A stretch of 64,000 nt of DNA from Bacilli bacterium (GTDB taxonomy: Bacteria > Bacillota_I > Bacilli_A > RF39 > UBA660): NCBI GenBank assembly GCA_900769695.1, contig CAAGHO010000048.1, forward strand, positions 1-64,000, in the 5' to 3' direction. Numbering within the stretch: the first letter of the stretch is position 1; each line of letters starts with the position of its first letter. This document shows positions 1 through 9,114 of this stretch, one piece after another. Position numbers and translations under genes: made by a program. The notes beneath the pieces were generated by a model. The model was not told the DNA's origin. It made no database searches and saw only the letters and a list, made by a program, of their open reading frames with translations.

Positions 1-1008
1 GATAAAAGACAGTATTATTCCGATGCTAATGGTGTTCTTCAAGAAGGATGGCAACAAATAGAAGGCAATACATATTACTTCAGTTACGAAAAAGGAATGT
101 ATAAAGGAATATATGAGATAGAAGGAAAAAAATATCATTTTGGAGAAAATACCGGAATATTAAAAAAAGGTTGGAGTATAACCATGAATAAAAGACAGTA
201 TTATTCAGACAATAATGGAGTTATTCTCACAGGAAATCAATATATAGATGGTAATTGGTATGCTTTTGATAATTCAGGTTGTCTAAAAAGTGGTTGGCAA
301 ACTATAAACGGGAAAGAATACTACTTTTATGGAGATGGTTCTCGTGCAAAATACATTTGTAAGATAGCAGGTGTAAGATATGAATTCTCGGCAAGTGGTG
401 AATTACAGCATAAAAATATTAAAGTGATTGCTGATATTTCAAAACATCAAGGATATGTTGACTGGGATAAACTTTGGTCTTCTGGAGAAATTGATGGAGT
501 TATCTTGAGAGTCGGATATAGTTTAGGAATGGACTCTATGTTTTTACATAATCTTGCTCAAGTAACTCGCTTAAAAATACCATATACAATTTATCATTTT
601 TCAACAGCAGAAAATGCTTATGAAGCTCAATTGGAAGCAAATCATTTACTTGATTGGTACAGAAATAATAATTTAAGTTTATACATGGATGTATATTATG
701 ACATTGAATCATGGTATAATCCTGATGATGGCCATTCATCTGATACAATTTCTGTTGCTAGTTATGATTCGATTATCAGCACCTATAAAGCAGCATTAAA
801 TAATAGTGGTATAGGTATGAGTATTTATACTGGAAAAAATTATGCAGAAACAAGATTAAGTGATTATGGAAGGCAGCAAATAGGGTGGATAGCACATTAT
901 GCAACGGATTGTGGTTATAAAGGAAGCTATAGAGGCTGGCAATACACAAGCAAGGGAAGTCTACCTGGTATATCCAAAAATGTTGATTTAAGTATATTTT
1001 ATTGGTAA
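1..1008 (+). CDS. GH25 lysozyme with N-terminal cell-wall-binding repeats (5' end outside window)
   Basis: The reading frame is open from base 1, so the start lies upstream; the first internal ATG is at 97. The N-terminal half consists of aromatic/glycine repeats (GW..I.G..YYF...G) typical of choline- or glucan-binding modules. From about base 421 a glycoside hydrolase family 25 domain begins with DISKHQG and continues through YYDIESW, which carries the acidic pair expected at the active site, to a C-terminal NVDLSIFYW. The protein should be exported and cleave the muramic acid-GlcNAc bond in peptidoglycan. If the repeats bind choline, the wall polymers of this organism may carry choline, which fits the adjacent polysaccharide genes. 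The family assignment is firm; the ligand of the repeats is inferred. Confidence 0.9.
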   Translation, partial: DKRQYYSDANGVLQEGWQQIEGNTYYFSYEKGMYKGIYEIEGKKYHFGENTGILKKGWSITMNKRQYYSDNNGVILTGNQYIDGNWYAFDNSGCLKSGWQTINGKEYYFYGDGSRAKYICKIAGVRYEFSASGELQHKNIKVIADISKHQGYVDWDKLWSSGEIDGVILRVGYSLGMDSMFLHNLAQVTRLKIPYTIYHFSTAENAYEAQLEANHLLDWYRNNNLSLYMDVYYDIESWYNPDDGHSSDTISVASYDSIISTYKAALNNSGIGMSIYTGKNYAETRLSDYGRQQIGWIAHYATDCGYKGSYRGWQYTSKGSLPGISKNVDLSIFYW

Positions 1009-1010
1009 AA

Positions 1011-1037
1011 AACTACAATAAGTAGTTTTTTTTTTTT
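1011..1037 (+). terminator. Intrinsic terminator after GH25 gene
   Basis: AACTAC (1011-1016) pairs with GTAGTT (1022-1027) across a five-base loop and is followed by a long T run. It begins two bases after the lysozyme stop codon. Confidence 0.75.
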
Positions 1038-1042
1038 AGATA

Positions 1043-1051
1043 TGTTATACT
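1043..1051 (+). promoter_or_regulatory. Extended -10 promoter for the polysaccharide cluster
   Basis: TG-T-TATACT is an extended -10 element about 40 bases upstream of the ABC ATPase start. No good -35 is seen, which is common for extended -10 promoters. Confidence 0.45.
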
Positions 1052-1089
1052 TTTATTAGTGCAATAAAGAAAATTTAAGGGAGAAGTAT

Positions 1090-1830
1090 ATGAATAAGAA
1101 TAATGAATTTGCTATTAAAGTTGAAAATCTTACAAAAGAATTTAAGCTTTTCTATGATAAACCAAAAACATTAAAAGAAAGATTAGTGTTTTGGAATAAG
1201 AAAAAAGAAGATAGTAGAAAGGTCTTAGAAAATATAAATTTAAATATAGAAAAAGGAGAAACTGTTGCCTTGATAGGTACTAATGGTAGTGGTAAATCTA
1301 CATTATTAAAGTTAATGACAAAAATTATTTATCCCACTAAAGGTAAATTAATTACTAAAGGTAAATTAACATCATTATTAGAATTAGGAGCAGGTTTTCA
1401 TCCTGATTTTACAGGTAGAGAAAACATTTACTTTAATGCCTCTATTTTTGGATTAACAAGGGAAGAAATTGAAAAAAGAGTAGACGAAATTATAGAATTT
1501 TCTGAGCTTGGTGAATTTATTGATAGTCCAGTTAGAACTTATTCATCTGGTATGTATATGAGACTTGCTTTTTCTGTAGCAATAAATGTAGATGCCGATA
1601 TTTTACTTATTGATGAAATTTTAGCAGTGGGTGATCAACATTTTCAGGATAAATGTTTTGCAAAACTAAAAGAATTAAAAGAAAGTGATAAAACTATTGT
1701 TATTGTTACTCATAGTTTAGAACAAGTAAAAAAACTATGTACTAGGGCAATTTGGATTTATGAAGGGAAAGTAAGAATGGATGGAACACCGTCCGAAGTA
1801 ATTGATGAATATTTGAAGGTTTGCGGATAG
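1090..1830 (+). CDS. Polysaccharide/teichoic acid ABC exporter, ATP-binding subunit (TagH/Wzt-like)
   Basis: This 246-residue ABC ATPase should energise export of a lipid-linked surface polymer across the membrane. Walker A GTNGSGKST is near residues 62-70, the signature YSSGMYMRLAF near 150 and Walker B ADILLIDE near 170. The 'LGAGFHPDFTGRENIY' segment is typical of the TagH/Wzt/RfbE branch. It lacks the C-terminal carbohydrate-recognition extension of many Wzt proteins, so substrate choice probably lies elsewhere. A GGGAG ribosome site precedes the ATG, and the permease gene follows nine bases later. The subfamily is clear; whether the substrate is teichoic acid or another capsule-like polymer cannot be told. 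Confidence 0.92.
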   Translation: MNKNNEFAIKVENLTKEFKLFYDKPKTLKERLVFWNKKKEDSRKVLENINLNIEKGETVALIGTNGSGKSTLLKLMTKIIYPTKGKLITKGKLTSLLELGAGFHPDFTGRENIYFNASIFGLTREEIEKRVDEIIEFSELGEFIDSPVRTYSSGMYMRLAFSVAINVDADILLIDEILAVGDQHFQDKCFAKLKELKESDKTIVIVTHSLEQVKKLCTRAIWIYEGKVRMDGTPSEVIDEYLKVCG

Positions 1831-1839
1831 GAGTAATTT

Positions 1840-2607
1840 ATGATAAAAGAAATTTATAATTATAGGGAATTTTTAAAAACAAATGTAAAAAAAGACATTA
1901 GAGGAAAATATAAAGGTTCATTTCTTGGTGTATTATGGTCTTTCATAAATCCATTATTAATGGCACTAGTGTATGCAATAGTTTTTCCATTTATATTAAA
2001 GAATAGTCAAGATAATTATGTAACATATATTGTAATAGCAATATTACCTTGGAATTGGTTTACAACAGTTATTTCACAAGGAACATTCTGTATTTTAGGT
2101 AATGCAGATATTATAAAAAAAGTATATTTTCCAAGAGAAATATTACCACTCTCAACAGCAACAAGTGGTTTAGTTAATTATTTTATATCTGTACCAATAA
2201 TATTAATATTTTTACTTTTCAGTGGAATAGGATTTAGCTTTAATATTCTATGGTTACCTTTAATAGCGATTACTCAATATATCTTAACGATAGGAATTGT
2301 GCTTATTACAAGTGCAATTGATGTTTATATAAGAGATGCAGAATATATTATTAATTTTATTGTTACAATGGTATTTTATGCAACTCCGGTTTTATACTCA
2401 ACATCTCTATTTCCTGAAAAATATCGATGGTTATTATATTTAAATCCAATGACCACTATTATTAATTGTTATAGAGATATATTTTACTATAAACAATGTC
2501 CACATTTCTTAGCCTTATTTGGTGTGTTAGCAGTAAGTATAATTCTTTTAATAATAGGAATTTTAGTTTTTAGAAAATTAAAAAAAGGTTTTGCTGAAGA
2601 AGTATGA
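1840..2607 (+). CDS. Polysaccharide ABC exporter permease (TagG/Wzm-like)
   Basis: A 255-residue ABC-2 type integral membrane protein with about six hydrophobic segments. It starts with a short amphipathic region (KTNVKKDIRGKYKGSFLGVLWSFINPL) characteristic of TagG/Wzm permeases. It should form the membrane channel with the upstream ATPase for exporting an undecaprenyl-linked polymer. Its TGA stop overlaps the ATG of the next glycosyltransferase by four bases (ATGA), showing translational coupling. That junction also shows that TGA is read as stop in this genome. Confidence 0.92.
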   Translation: MIKEIYNYREFLKTNVKKDIRGKYKGSFLGVLWSFINPLLMALVYAIVFPFILKNSQDNYVTYIVIAILPWNWFTTVISQGTFCILGNADIIKKVYFPREILPLSTATSGLVNYFISVPIILIFLLFSGIGFSFNILWLPLIAITQYILTIGIVLITSAIDVYIRDAEYIINFIVTMVFYATPVLYSTSLFPEKYRWLLYLNPMTTIINCYRDIFYYKQCPHFLALFGVLAVSIILLIIGILVFRKLKKGFAEEV

Positions 2608-3434
2608 TAACATTTGTAATTCTTCATTATAATAACATTAAAGATACTTTAGAATGCATTGATTCTTTGGAAAAATTCAAATCTAAAATAGTAGTTGTAT
2701 CTAACTCTAAAGATTATGATAATCTAAAGTTAATAGAAAAACGTGTGGACAAGTTAATTGTTAATGAAGAAAACTTAGGATTTGCACAAGCAAATAACAT
2801 AGGGTGTAAATATGCTATTAAACATTTTAGACCAGAATTTCTATGTGTAATTAATAATGATATTGTTATTGAACAAAAAGATTTTGTAACACAAATAAAA
2901 AAACTATATCAAAAATATAATTTTGATATGTTAGGGCCTAGAATATTGCCAGAAGAATCAGATTCATGTAATCCTTTTAAAGCATATCAAAGTCTTGAAG
3001 AAGTTCAGGAAAGAATTAAGTATACAGAAAAGTTAATTAAAATATATCAAAATGTATTTTTAAGATTTTTATTAAAGATATATTTATCGGTCAAAAGTAT
3101 ATTTAGAAAAAAAGTTTTATTAACTAATGGTAAAAATGATGAAATAGGAGTAGCACTTCATGGTTGTGCACTAATTTTCTCAAAGAAATATTATGAAAAA
3201 TATAATGATGTATTTTATCCAGGTACATTTCTATTTCATGAAGAAGAATTTTTAGCTCTTAGGGCTAAAAAAAATAATTTAATTACACTGTATAGTCCAA
3301 AAATAGAACTTTATCACAAAGAGGGAAGTTCTATTTCAAAAAAATTTAATAATAAAAAGTATAATTCCTTGATCTTTAGAAATAAAGAAATCTTAAAATC
3401 TTTAAAATTACTTGAGAAGGAAATGTCAAAATAA
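2604..3434 (+). CDS. GT2 family glycosyltransferase
   Basis: A 276-residue cytoplasmic GT-A fold enzyme. The N-terminus (ITFVILHYNN..DTLECIDSL) and the NNLGFAQANNIG-like segment 'NEENLGFAQANNIGCKYA' followed by INNDIVI (DXD-like) are typical of rhamnosyltransferase-like GT2 enzymes. An acceptor-side HEEEF motif is present near residue 212. It probably adds a sugar to the lipid-linked polymer exported by the upstream ABC system. The nucleotide-sugar donor cannot be read from the sequence. It is translationally coupled to the permease gene by a four-base overlap. Confidence 0.88.
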   Translation: MITFVILHYNNIKDTLECIDSLEKFKSKIVVVSNSKDYDNLKLIEKRVDKLIVNEENLGFAQANNIGCKYAIKHFRPEFLCVINNDIVIEQKDFVTQIKKLYQKYNFDMLGPRILPEESDSCNPFKAYQSLEEVQERIKYTEKLIKIYQNVFLRFLLKIYLSVKSIFRKKVLLTNGKNDEIGVALHGCALIFSKKYYEKYNDVFYPGTFLFHEEEFLALRAKKNNLITLYSPKIELYHKEGSSISKKFNNKKYNSLIFRNKEILKSLKLLEKEMSK

Positions 3435-3449
3435 GAGAGGATGTAAAAT

Positions 3450-5369
3450 ATGAAAAAAGGTATAACAGTAATAATTCCATGTTACAATGTAGAAAATTAT
3501 TTAGATTCTTGTTTAGAATCAATTTTAAATCAAACTTACAAAAATTTAGAAATAATATTAGTTGATGATTGTTCAAGTGATAATACTTGGAAATTAATAA
3601 AAAAATATCAAAAAAAATATGATAATATTATTGGTATCAAAAATGAAGAAAATAAAGGAGCAGGTTATTCTAGAAATAAAGCTTTAGAGATTGCTTCCAA
3701 TGACTATATATCATTTATTGATAGTGATGATTATATAGAATCTAATTTTTATGAATCAATGATAAAGCAAATGCAAAAAGAAAAAGCAGATGTAGTTGTA
3801 TGTGATATTTTTGTACGATATGATAATGTTGATGGTGCAGATACTAGAAGCGTTGCTTGTACAAATGTTAATGACAAATATAGTTTTATTGATAATGGTT
3901 TGGCAGCAAGTCCATGTAATAAAATCTTTAAAAAAGAACAATTAATGAAATATAAATTTGTAGAAGGTATTATGAATGAAGATGTTCCAACAGTATTAGC
4001 AATTCTAATATCAACATCTAAAATATCATATAATACTGATACATATTATAACTATATCCAAAGAAACTCATCTGTTCAAAATGCAAGTTTGAGTGATAAA
4101 AGATTAAATATCTTTAAGGCATTAGATGTTTTAGAAGAAAGGATTCCAAGAAACAATAAAAATAAGAAATATTGGGATGCAATTATTTATAATCAAGTAA
4201 TAATGTTTCTAATTTACGTTATTCCAAAAGAAAAAGATTCTAAAATAAGAAAACAATTCTTAAAAAAATTTAATGAATTGAGTTTAAAATACAATATACG
4301 AGAAAACAATTTGTGGTGGAATTTCCTTGCTATACAAGGAAAAAAACATGGAATTTATTATAGGTTGTTTGTTAAATTTACCTGTGAGAAAAAATATGGA
4401 ATAGCAAATTCTATGATTTCATTCTATCATTGGTATAATAATAAGGTAAAAAAACCAGTAATAAAAGAAAATTTAGATATGGATGATTTAATAGCAGCAG
4501 CTATCAAACAATCTAAAATTAAAGAAAATGAAATTAAAATATCAGTTGTTGTACCTAATTATAATTATGAGAAATTTTTATTTCAAAGAATATACAGTAT
4601 TTTATATCAGACTACAAAAATAGATGAACTTATAATATTAGATGATTGTTCTAAAGATAATAGTAGAGAGTTAATAGATAAGATTGTTCTAGAATTAGAA
4701 AAATATATTAATATTAAAAAGATTTATAATGAAACAAATAGTGGTACAGCCTTTAAACAATGGCAAAAAGGTTTTTCTCTTGCAAAAGGAGATTATGTTT
4801 GGATAGCCGAAGCAGATGATTATTGTGAAAAAAACTTTTTATCAACAGCTATAAAACCAATAAAAAAGGATCAAGATATAGTACTATCATATGTTGATAC
4901 GGCATTTATTGATAAGGATGGATATGTCTTCATGAAATCAATAAAACCAGAAATAGATATATTACAAACCGGACACTGGGATCATGATTTTGTTAATTCA
5001 GGTATTGAAGAAATAAAAAATTATGCTTATTTAAATTGTACAGTTGCAAATGTATCTTCAGTCTTATTTAAAAATGATGATTATAGCAATTTTTTTAAAG
5101 AGTCAGGAAAATATAGACAAGCAGGAGATTGGTTATTTTACATAAATATTATGAAACAAGGTAAAATTGCTTTTTCAAATAAACCAATCAACTATTATAG
5201 AGTGCATGGAAATAACGTAACATCGGTTACTAAAAAACAAGCACATTTTGATGAAATAGTTAAAATTCATACAGCATTAAATAAAGAGTTTAAACTAAAT
5301 AGTAAACAAAAAAAAGAAATTCAAAAAAGATACAAATTTTTAAAGAAAGTATGGAATTTAGATAAGTAA
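3450..5369 (+). CDS. Tandem GT2 glycosyltransferase (two GT-A domains)
   Basis: A 639-residue protein with two GT2 catalytic domains in series. The first begins 'ITVIIPCYNVENYLDSCLESILNQTYKNLEIILVDDCSSDNT' with DSDDY near residue 92. The second begins near residue 365 with 'ISVVVPNYNYEKFLFQRIYSIL' and has EADDY near 458 and a 'AGDWLFYINIMKQG' acceptor motif. The linker is about 150 residues and charged. Double-domain enzymes of this type often add alternating sugars in polymer synthesis, but one domain could be structural. An AGAGAGG ribosome site lies nine bases before the ATG. Family assignment is secure; linkage and donors are unknown. Confidence 0.9.
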   Translation: MKKGITVIIPCYNVENYLDSCLESILNQTYKNLEIILVDDCSSDNTWKLIKKYQKKYDNIIGIKNEENKGAGYSRNKALEIASNDYISFIDSDDYIESNFYESMIKQMQKEKADVVVCDIFVRYDNVDGADTRSVACTNVNDKYSFIDNGLAASPCNKIFKKEQLMKYKFVEGIMNEDVPTVLAILISTSKISYNTDTYYNYIQRNSSVQNASLSDKRLNIFKALDVLEERIPRNNKNKKYWDAIIYNQVIMFLIYVIPKEKDSKIRKQFLKKFNELSLKYNIRENNLWWNFLAIQGKKHGIYYRLFVKFTCEKKYGIANSMISFYHWYNNKVKKPVIKENLDMDDLIAAAIKQSKIKENEIKISVVVPNYNYEKFLFQRIYSILYQTTKIDELIILDDCSKDNSRELIDKIVLELEKYINIKKIYNETNSGTAFKQWQKGFSLAKGDYVWIAEADDYCEKNFLSTAIKPIKKDQDIVLSYVDTAFIDKDGYVFMKSIKPEIDILQTGHWDHDFVNSGIEEIKNYAYLNCTVANVSSVLFKNDDYSNFFKESGKYRQAGDWLFYINIMKQGKIAFSNKPINYYRVHGNNVTSVTKKQAHFDEIVKIHTALNKEFKLNSKQKKEIQKRYKFLKKVWNLDK

Positions 5370-5379
5370 GGAGTATAAC

Positions 5380-6348
5380 ATGAGAGTTAAAAGTAATATT
5401 AGTAATTGTTTATATGTAGTAATACCTTGCTATAATGAAGAAGAGGTTTTAGCAGTTACTACAGAAAAATTAACAGAAAAACTAAATAAAATGATTAAAG
5501 ACAAACTAATTAGTAAAGATAGTAAAATAATGTATGTTAATGATGGATCAAAAGATACAACTTGGGAATTAATTTGTAAATTTAACAAGGAAAATAAATT
5601 CGTAACAGGTGTTAATTTATCTAGAAATAGGGGTCATCAAAATGCATTGCTTGCAGGTCTTATGACAGCAAAAGAGTATGCCGATATTGTAATAAGTATG
5701 GATGCTGATTTACAAGATGACATAAATGTTATGGATAAAATGGTTAAAGAATATAATAATGGTTGTGATATCGTTTATGGGGTTAGATCAGCTAGAAAAA
5801 CAGATACATGGTTTAAAAGAACAACTGCAGAAGGTTTTTATAAATTTATGGCAAAGTTAGGTGTAGAAATAGTTTACAATCATGCTGATTATCGTTTAAT
5901 GAGCAAAAGAGCTTTAAATGAGTTAGAAAAATTTAAAGAAGTAAATTTATTCTTAAGAGGAATAATACCACTAATTGGCTTTAAAACAGCGAAGGTTGAA
6001 TATGAAAGAAATGAAAGGTTTGCTGGTGAGTCAAAATATCCATTAAAGAAAATGTTGAATTTTGCGATGGATGGAATATTGTCATTTAGTATTAAGCCAA
6101 TAAGAATAATTACAACAGCAGGATTTATTGTTTCATTCCTAAGTTTTCTTTTGTTAATTTACGTAGTAATAGGACACTTTACTTCTAATAACGTTACAGG
6201 ATGGACAACAATTGTTTCCTTGATTTGTTTCTTTGGTGGATTTCAAATTCTATGTATTGGTATTGTTGGAGAGTATATTGGTAAAATTTATAATGAAACA
6301 AAACAAAGACCAAGATTCATTATTGAGGATGTTATATTAAATGACTAA
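5380..6348 (+). CDS. GtrB/DPM1-like polyprenyl-phosphate glycosyltransferase
   Basis: A 322-residue GT2 enzyme of the DPM1/GtrB class. The catalytic domain has VIPCYNEEEVL, NDGSKDTT and SMDADLQDD (metal-binding DXD), and residues 235-300 form two membrane helices. Such enzymes transfer a sugar from a nucleotide donor to undecaprenyl phosphate on the cytoplasmic face; the lipid-linked sugar is then flipped by a GtrA-type protein and used by a GT-C enzyme outside. A GtrA domain protein and large membrane proteins encoded just downstream (6341, 7934, 9115) complete such a set. A related but frameshifted copy lies at 10571-11507. Confidence 0.92.
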   Translation: MRVKSNISNCLYVVIPCYNEEEVLAVTTEKLTEKLNKMIKDKLISKDSKIMYVNDGSKDTTWELICKFNKENKFVTGVNLSRNRGHQNALLAGLMTAKEYADIVISMDADLQDDINVMDKMVKEYNNGCDIVYGVRSARKTDTWFKRTTAEGFYKFMAKLGVEIVYNHADYRLMSKRALNELEKFKEVNLFLRGIIPLIGFKTAKVEYERNERFAGESKYPLKKMLNFAMDGILSFSIKPIRIITTAGFIVSFLSFLLLIYVVIGHFTSNNVTGWTTIVSLICFFGGFQILCIGIVGEYIGKIYNETKQRPRFIIEDVILND

Positions 6349-7900
6349 TATATTAAAGAAAACATGTGATTATCTAAAAAAAAATAGATTTGTTATTTCT
6401 TTGTTTTTTATAATTTTTATTTTATTAGCTTTTCAACATAGTGTGATCTCAATGTATTTTGATGATTATGGTAATGCGTCATTATCATATAGTTATTGGG
6501 TAAGTAATGTTGATGGTACAAATTATACAATACCTCAATTATTAGAATGGGCAAGACACATCTATAATAATTGGGGAGGAAGAATTTTTTATGCAATCGT
6601 CTTCATAATACCCTTATTAAAGCATGGAATAAAAGCATATATGTTTGTTCAAACTTTTGTTATAACAGGGATAATATTTTTCATGTATAAAATAATTAAG
6701 TATTATTCAAAAAAACAAAAATATTTAGCAATTGTTCCAATTATATTATTTATATTGTACACATGTATTGATTTAAGTTACTTACGTCATGGGATTTATT
6801 GGGCTTCAGCTTCTGTTTTATATGTTTGGCCTCTATTACCATTTATGGCTTTATTATATTATTATATAGTTTTATGTGATAAAGAAAAAAATAATATAAA
6901 ATTTAATAAAGTAATATCTAGTTTGATTATTATCTTTCTCTCATTTCTTACTACATTTTCACAAGAACAAATAGGAGTGGGATTAGTTGGTTTTGTTATA
7001 TTATATATAATTTCCCATCATTTTAAAGAAATAAAAAAATATTTAGTTATAGATTTACCATTGCTAGTTACAACAGTTATTAGTTATATTTTTCTATTCA
7101 TGGCTCCTGGTAACTGGGTTAGAATGGAAACAAATCAAGAGTTTGCAAAATTAAGTATTTTTGAAAAAGTAATAAAGAATTATTACAAAATATTAAAGTC
7201 TATATTCACGGATAAAATGAATATATTTATGCTTATTTTATGTTTTATAATGATATATATGTTATATAAAATAATAAAAAATTGTAAGCTTAAAAATAAA
7301 TACATTTTGTTGATTCCTGTATTAATTTCAATATTTGAGATGGTATTTATAATTTTTCCGGAATTATCAAATCATTATATCTTGTTTGTTTTAACATCTA
7401 CCATATGGTTATGTTTGTTCTTTGGTATCTCATTATTATATTTTAAAAATCATAAAATAATTGAATTTACATCATTTGAAGTCGCTGCTATCGGAACAAT
7501 ATTTTGTCTAGTGTTTTCACCAGTTATTGGTGGTAGAACCGGAATACCTTATATATTTTTTATAATACTAATCATAACAAAAATGATAGTTGATATTTTA
7601 AATGATACTACTATAATTAAAATAATTTGTATGTTATTTATTATATATATAACAGTGACTGGTATTATAAACTATATTACAATATATTGTGGATATAGAG
7701 ATAATTATGTTATTGCAGAGTTAAATGATAAGATTCTAAAAAAATATAGAAGTGAAGAGATAGTTAAATTATACAAAGTAAAAAATAGTATATATGGTTC
7801 AGTTCAATCATACGATGAACCATCTATGGATTTCTGGATTAAAGAGTACTATAATATTCCTCAAGAAACAAAGTTTATATGGGAAGATATATATAAATAA
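6341..7900 (+). CDS. Polytopic membrane protein, probable GT-C type glycosyltransferase
   Basis: A 519-residue protein with roughly 12 hydrophobic segments that overlaps gtrB-like by eight bases. After the first helix there is an extracytoplasmic segment with 'MYFDDYGNASLSYSY' and 'NNWGGRIFYA'. Acidic residues after helix 1 are typical of GT-C enzymes, and the arrangement resembles the DUF6056-type family. The position directly after a GtrB-like enzyme suggests that it uses a polyprenyl-phosphate sugar to decorate a surface polymer. The catalytic role is inferred from topology and context. Confidence 0.65.
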   Translation: MTNILKKTCDYLKKNRFVISLFFIIFILLAFQHSVISMYFDDYGNASLSYSYWVSNVDGTNYTIPQLLEWARHIYNNWGGRIFYAIVFIIPLLKHGIKAYMFVQTFVITGIIFFMYKIIKYYSKKQKYLAIVPIILFILYTCIDLSYLRHGIYWASASVLYVWPLLPFMALLYYYIVLCDKEKNNIKFNKVISSLIIIFLSFLTTFSQEQIGVGLVGFVILYIISHHFKEIKKYLVIDLPLLVTTVISYIFLFMAPGNWVRMETNQEFAKLSIFEKVIKNYYKILKSIFTDKMNIFMLILCFIMIYMLYKIIKNCKLKNKYILLIPVLISIFEMVFIIFPELSNHYILFVLTSTIWLCLFFGISLLYFKNHKIIEFTSFEVAAIGTIFCLVFSPVIGGRTGIPYIFFIILIITKMIVDILNDTTIIKIICMLFIIYITVTGIINYITIYCGYRDNYVIAELNDKILKKYRSEEIVKLYKVKNSIYGSVQSYDEPSMDFWIKEYYNIPQETKFIWEDIYK

Positions 7901-7933
7901 ATATGAAGAAACAAAGTATTTTTGGAGGCAGTT

Positions 7934-9112
7934 ATGAAAAAAACATTTAAACAGTTTATAAAATTTGGAATAGTAGGATGTATTAATACATTTAGTTCAT
8001 GGGTATTTTATTATCCATTATTATTCTTAGGTCTTGATTATCGTATATGTACTACTATTGCTTATATTTTAAGTTCTATTATTGGTTATATTTTAAATAA
8101 TAAATGGGTATTCAAAAAGAATATATATGATTCTAATTCAGTCTTAAAATATTATATTATATATGGAAGTTCATATATAATTAATATGGCAGCAATGTAT
8201 TTATGGGTTGATGTCTTAAAACTATCTGATTTAATCGCACCAGTATTAACCTTATTTATAACTGTTCCTTATAATTTTATTTTCAGCAGATTATGGGTAT
8301 TTACAAAGAAAGAAAACAAATATATTAAACATCCCGAGAAATTTCATACATTTACGATCTGTGCTTATAAGGAATCTGAATATTTAGAAAAGTGCATTCA
8401 GACAATTTTAAATCAATCAATAAAGTCAAATGTGATTATGTGTTCTTCTACAAAAAATAAGTATATTGAAGAGTTAGGAAAAAAATATAAAATTAAAACT
8501 TATTTTAGAAAAGGTAAAAGTGATATTCAAGATGATTGGAACTTTGCTGTAAAAAATACAAAAACTGAACTTGTTACAGTAGTACATCAAGATGATGTTT
8601 ACGATGAGCATTACTTAGAAAATATTTTGAATAATTATACTGGAAAAGAATTAATGCTTACTACCGATAATTACTATTATATTAATAATAAAAGTGTTGA
8701 TAATAAAAATCTAAAATTAAAAAGGATTTTAAAATTTCCACTAAGAATACCTTTTATTGGAAATATAAGATTTATTAGAAAAATGACATTGTCTCTTGGT
8801 AATACAATTCAATGTCCTTCTGCCACTTATAATAAAAAATTAATTGGTGAACCTATATTTAGTTCTGATTTAAAGTTTGGACTAGATTGGGATACTTTCC
8901 TAAAAATATATAAAATGAAAGGAAAGATAAGATATATACCTTTAAAACTTATGTCATTTAGAATAAGTGATGCATCAACAACAAAATCATGTATGGAAAA
9001 TGATTTAAGAATAAAAGAAGATAATATTATGTTTAGAAAATTTTGGCCTAATATTATAGTAAAATTAATAATGAAATTTTATGTAAAATGTTATGATGTT
9101 TATGGAGAGTAA
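7934..9112 (+). CDS. GtrA domain fused to GT2 glycosyltransferase
   Basis: The first ~130 residues are a GtrA-like four-helix membrane domain (FIKFGIVGCINTFSSWVFYYPL, ending NFIFSRLWVF). The remainder is a GT-A domain starting 'HTFTICAYKESEYLEKCIQTIL' with VHQDDVYDEHY as its metal-binding motif. The frame extends upstream to a TTG at 7922, but GGAGG at 7924-7928 sits five bases before the ATG at 7934, which I take as the start (393 residues). GtrA proteins move polyprenyl-phosphate sugars across the membrane; fusion to a cytoplasmic transferase would couple synthesis and flipping. Both domains are recognisable; the joint function is inferred. Confidence 0.88.
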   Translation: MKKTFKQFIKFGIVGCINTFSSWVFYYPLLFLGLDYRICTTIAYILSSIIGYILNNKWVFKKNIYDSNSVLKYYIIYGSSYIINMAAMYLWVDVLKLSDLIAPVLTLFITVPYNFIFSRLWVFTKKENKYIKHPEKFHTFTICAYKESEYLEKCIQTILNQSIKSNVIMCSSTKNKYIEELGKKYKIKTYFRKGKSDIQDDWNFAVKNTKTELVTVVHQDDVYDEHYLENILNNYTGKELMLTTDNYYYINNKSVDNKNLKLKRILKFPLRIPFIGNIRFIRKMTLSLGNTIQCPSATYNKKLIGEPIFSSDLKFGLDWDTFLKIYKMKGKIRYIPLKLMSFRISDASTTKSCMENDLRIKEDNIMFRKFWPNIIVKLIMKFYVKCYDVYGE

Positions 9113-9114
9113 GA

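Noticed and set aside
2600..2610. TGA read as tryptophan (Mycoplasma code)
   Set aside because: Several genes end in TGA with a properly placed following gene (2605-2607, 37856-37858, 46098-46100), and proteins use TGG for Trp.
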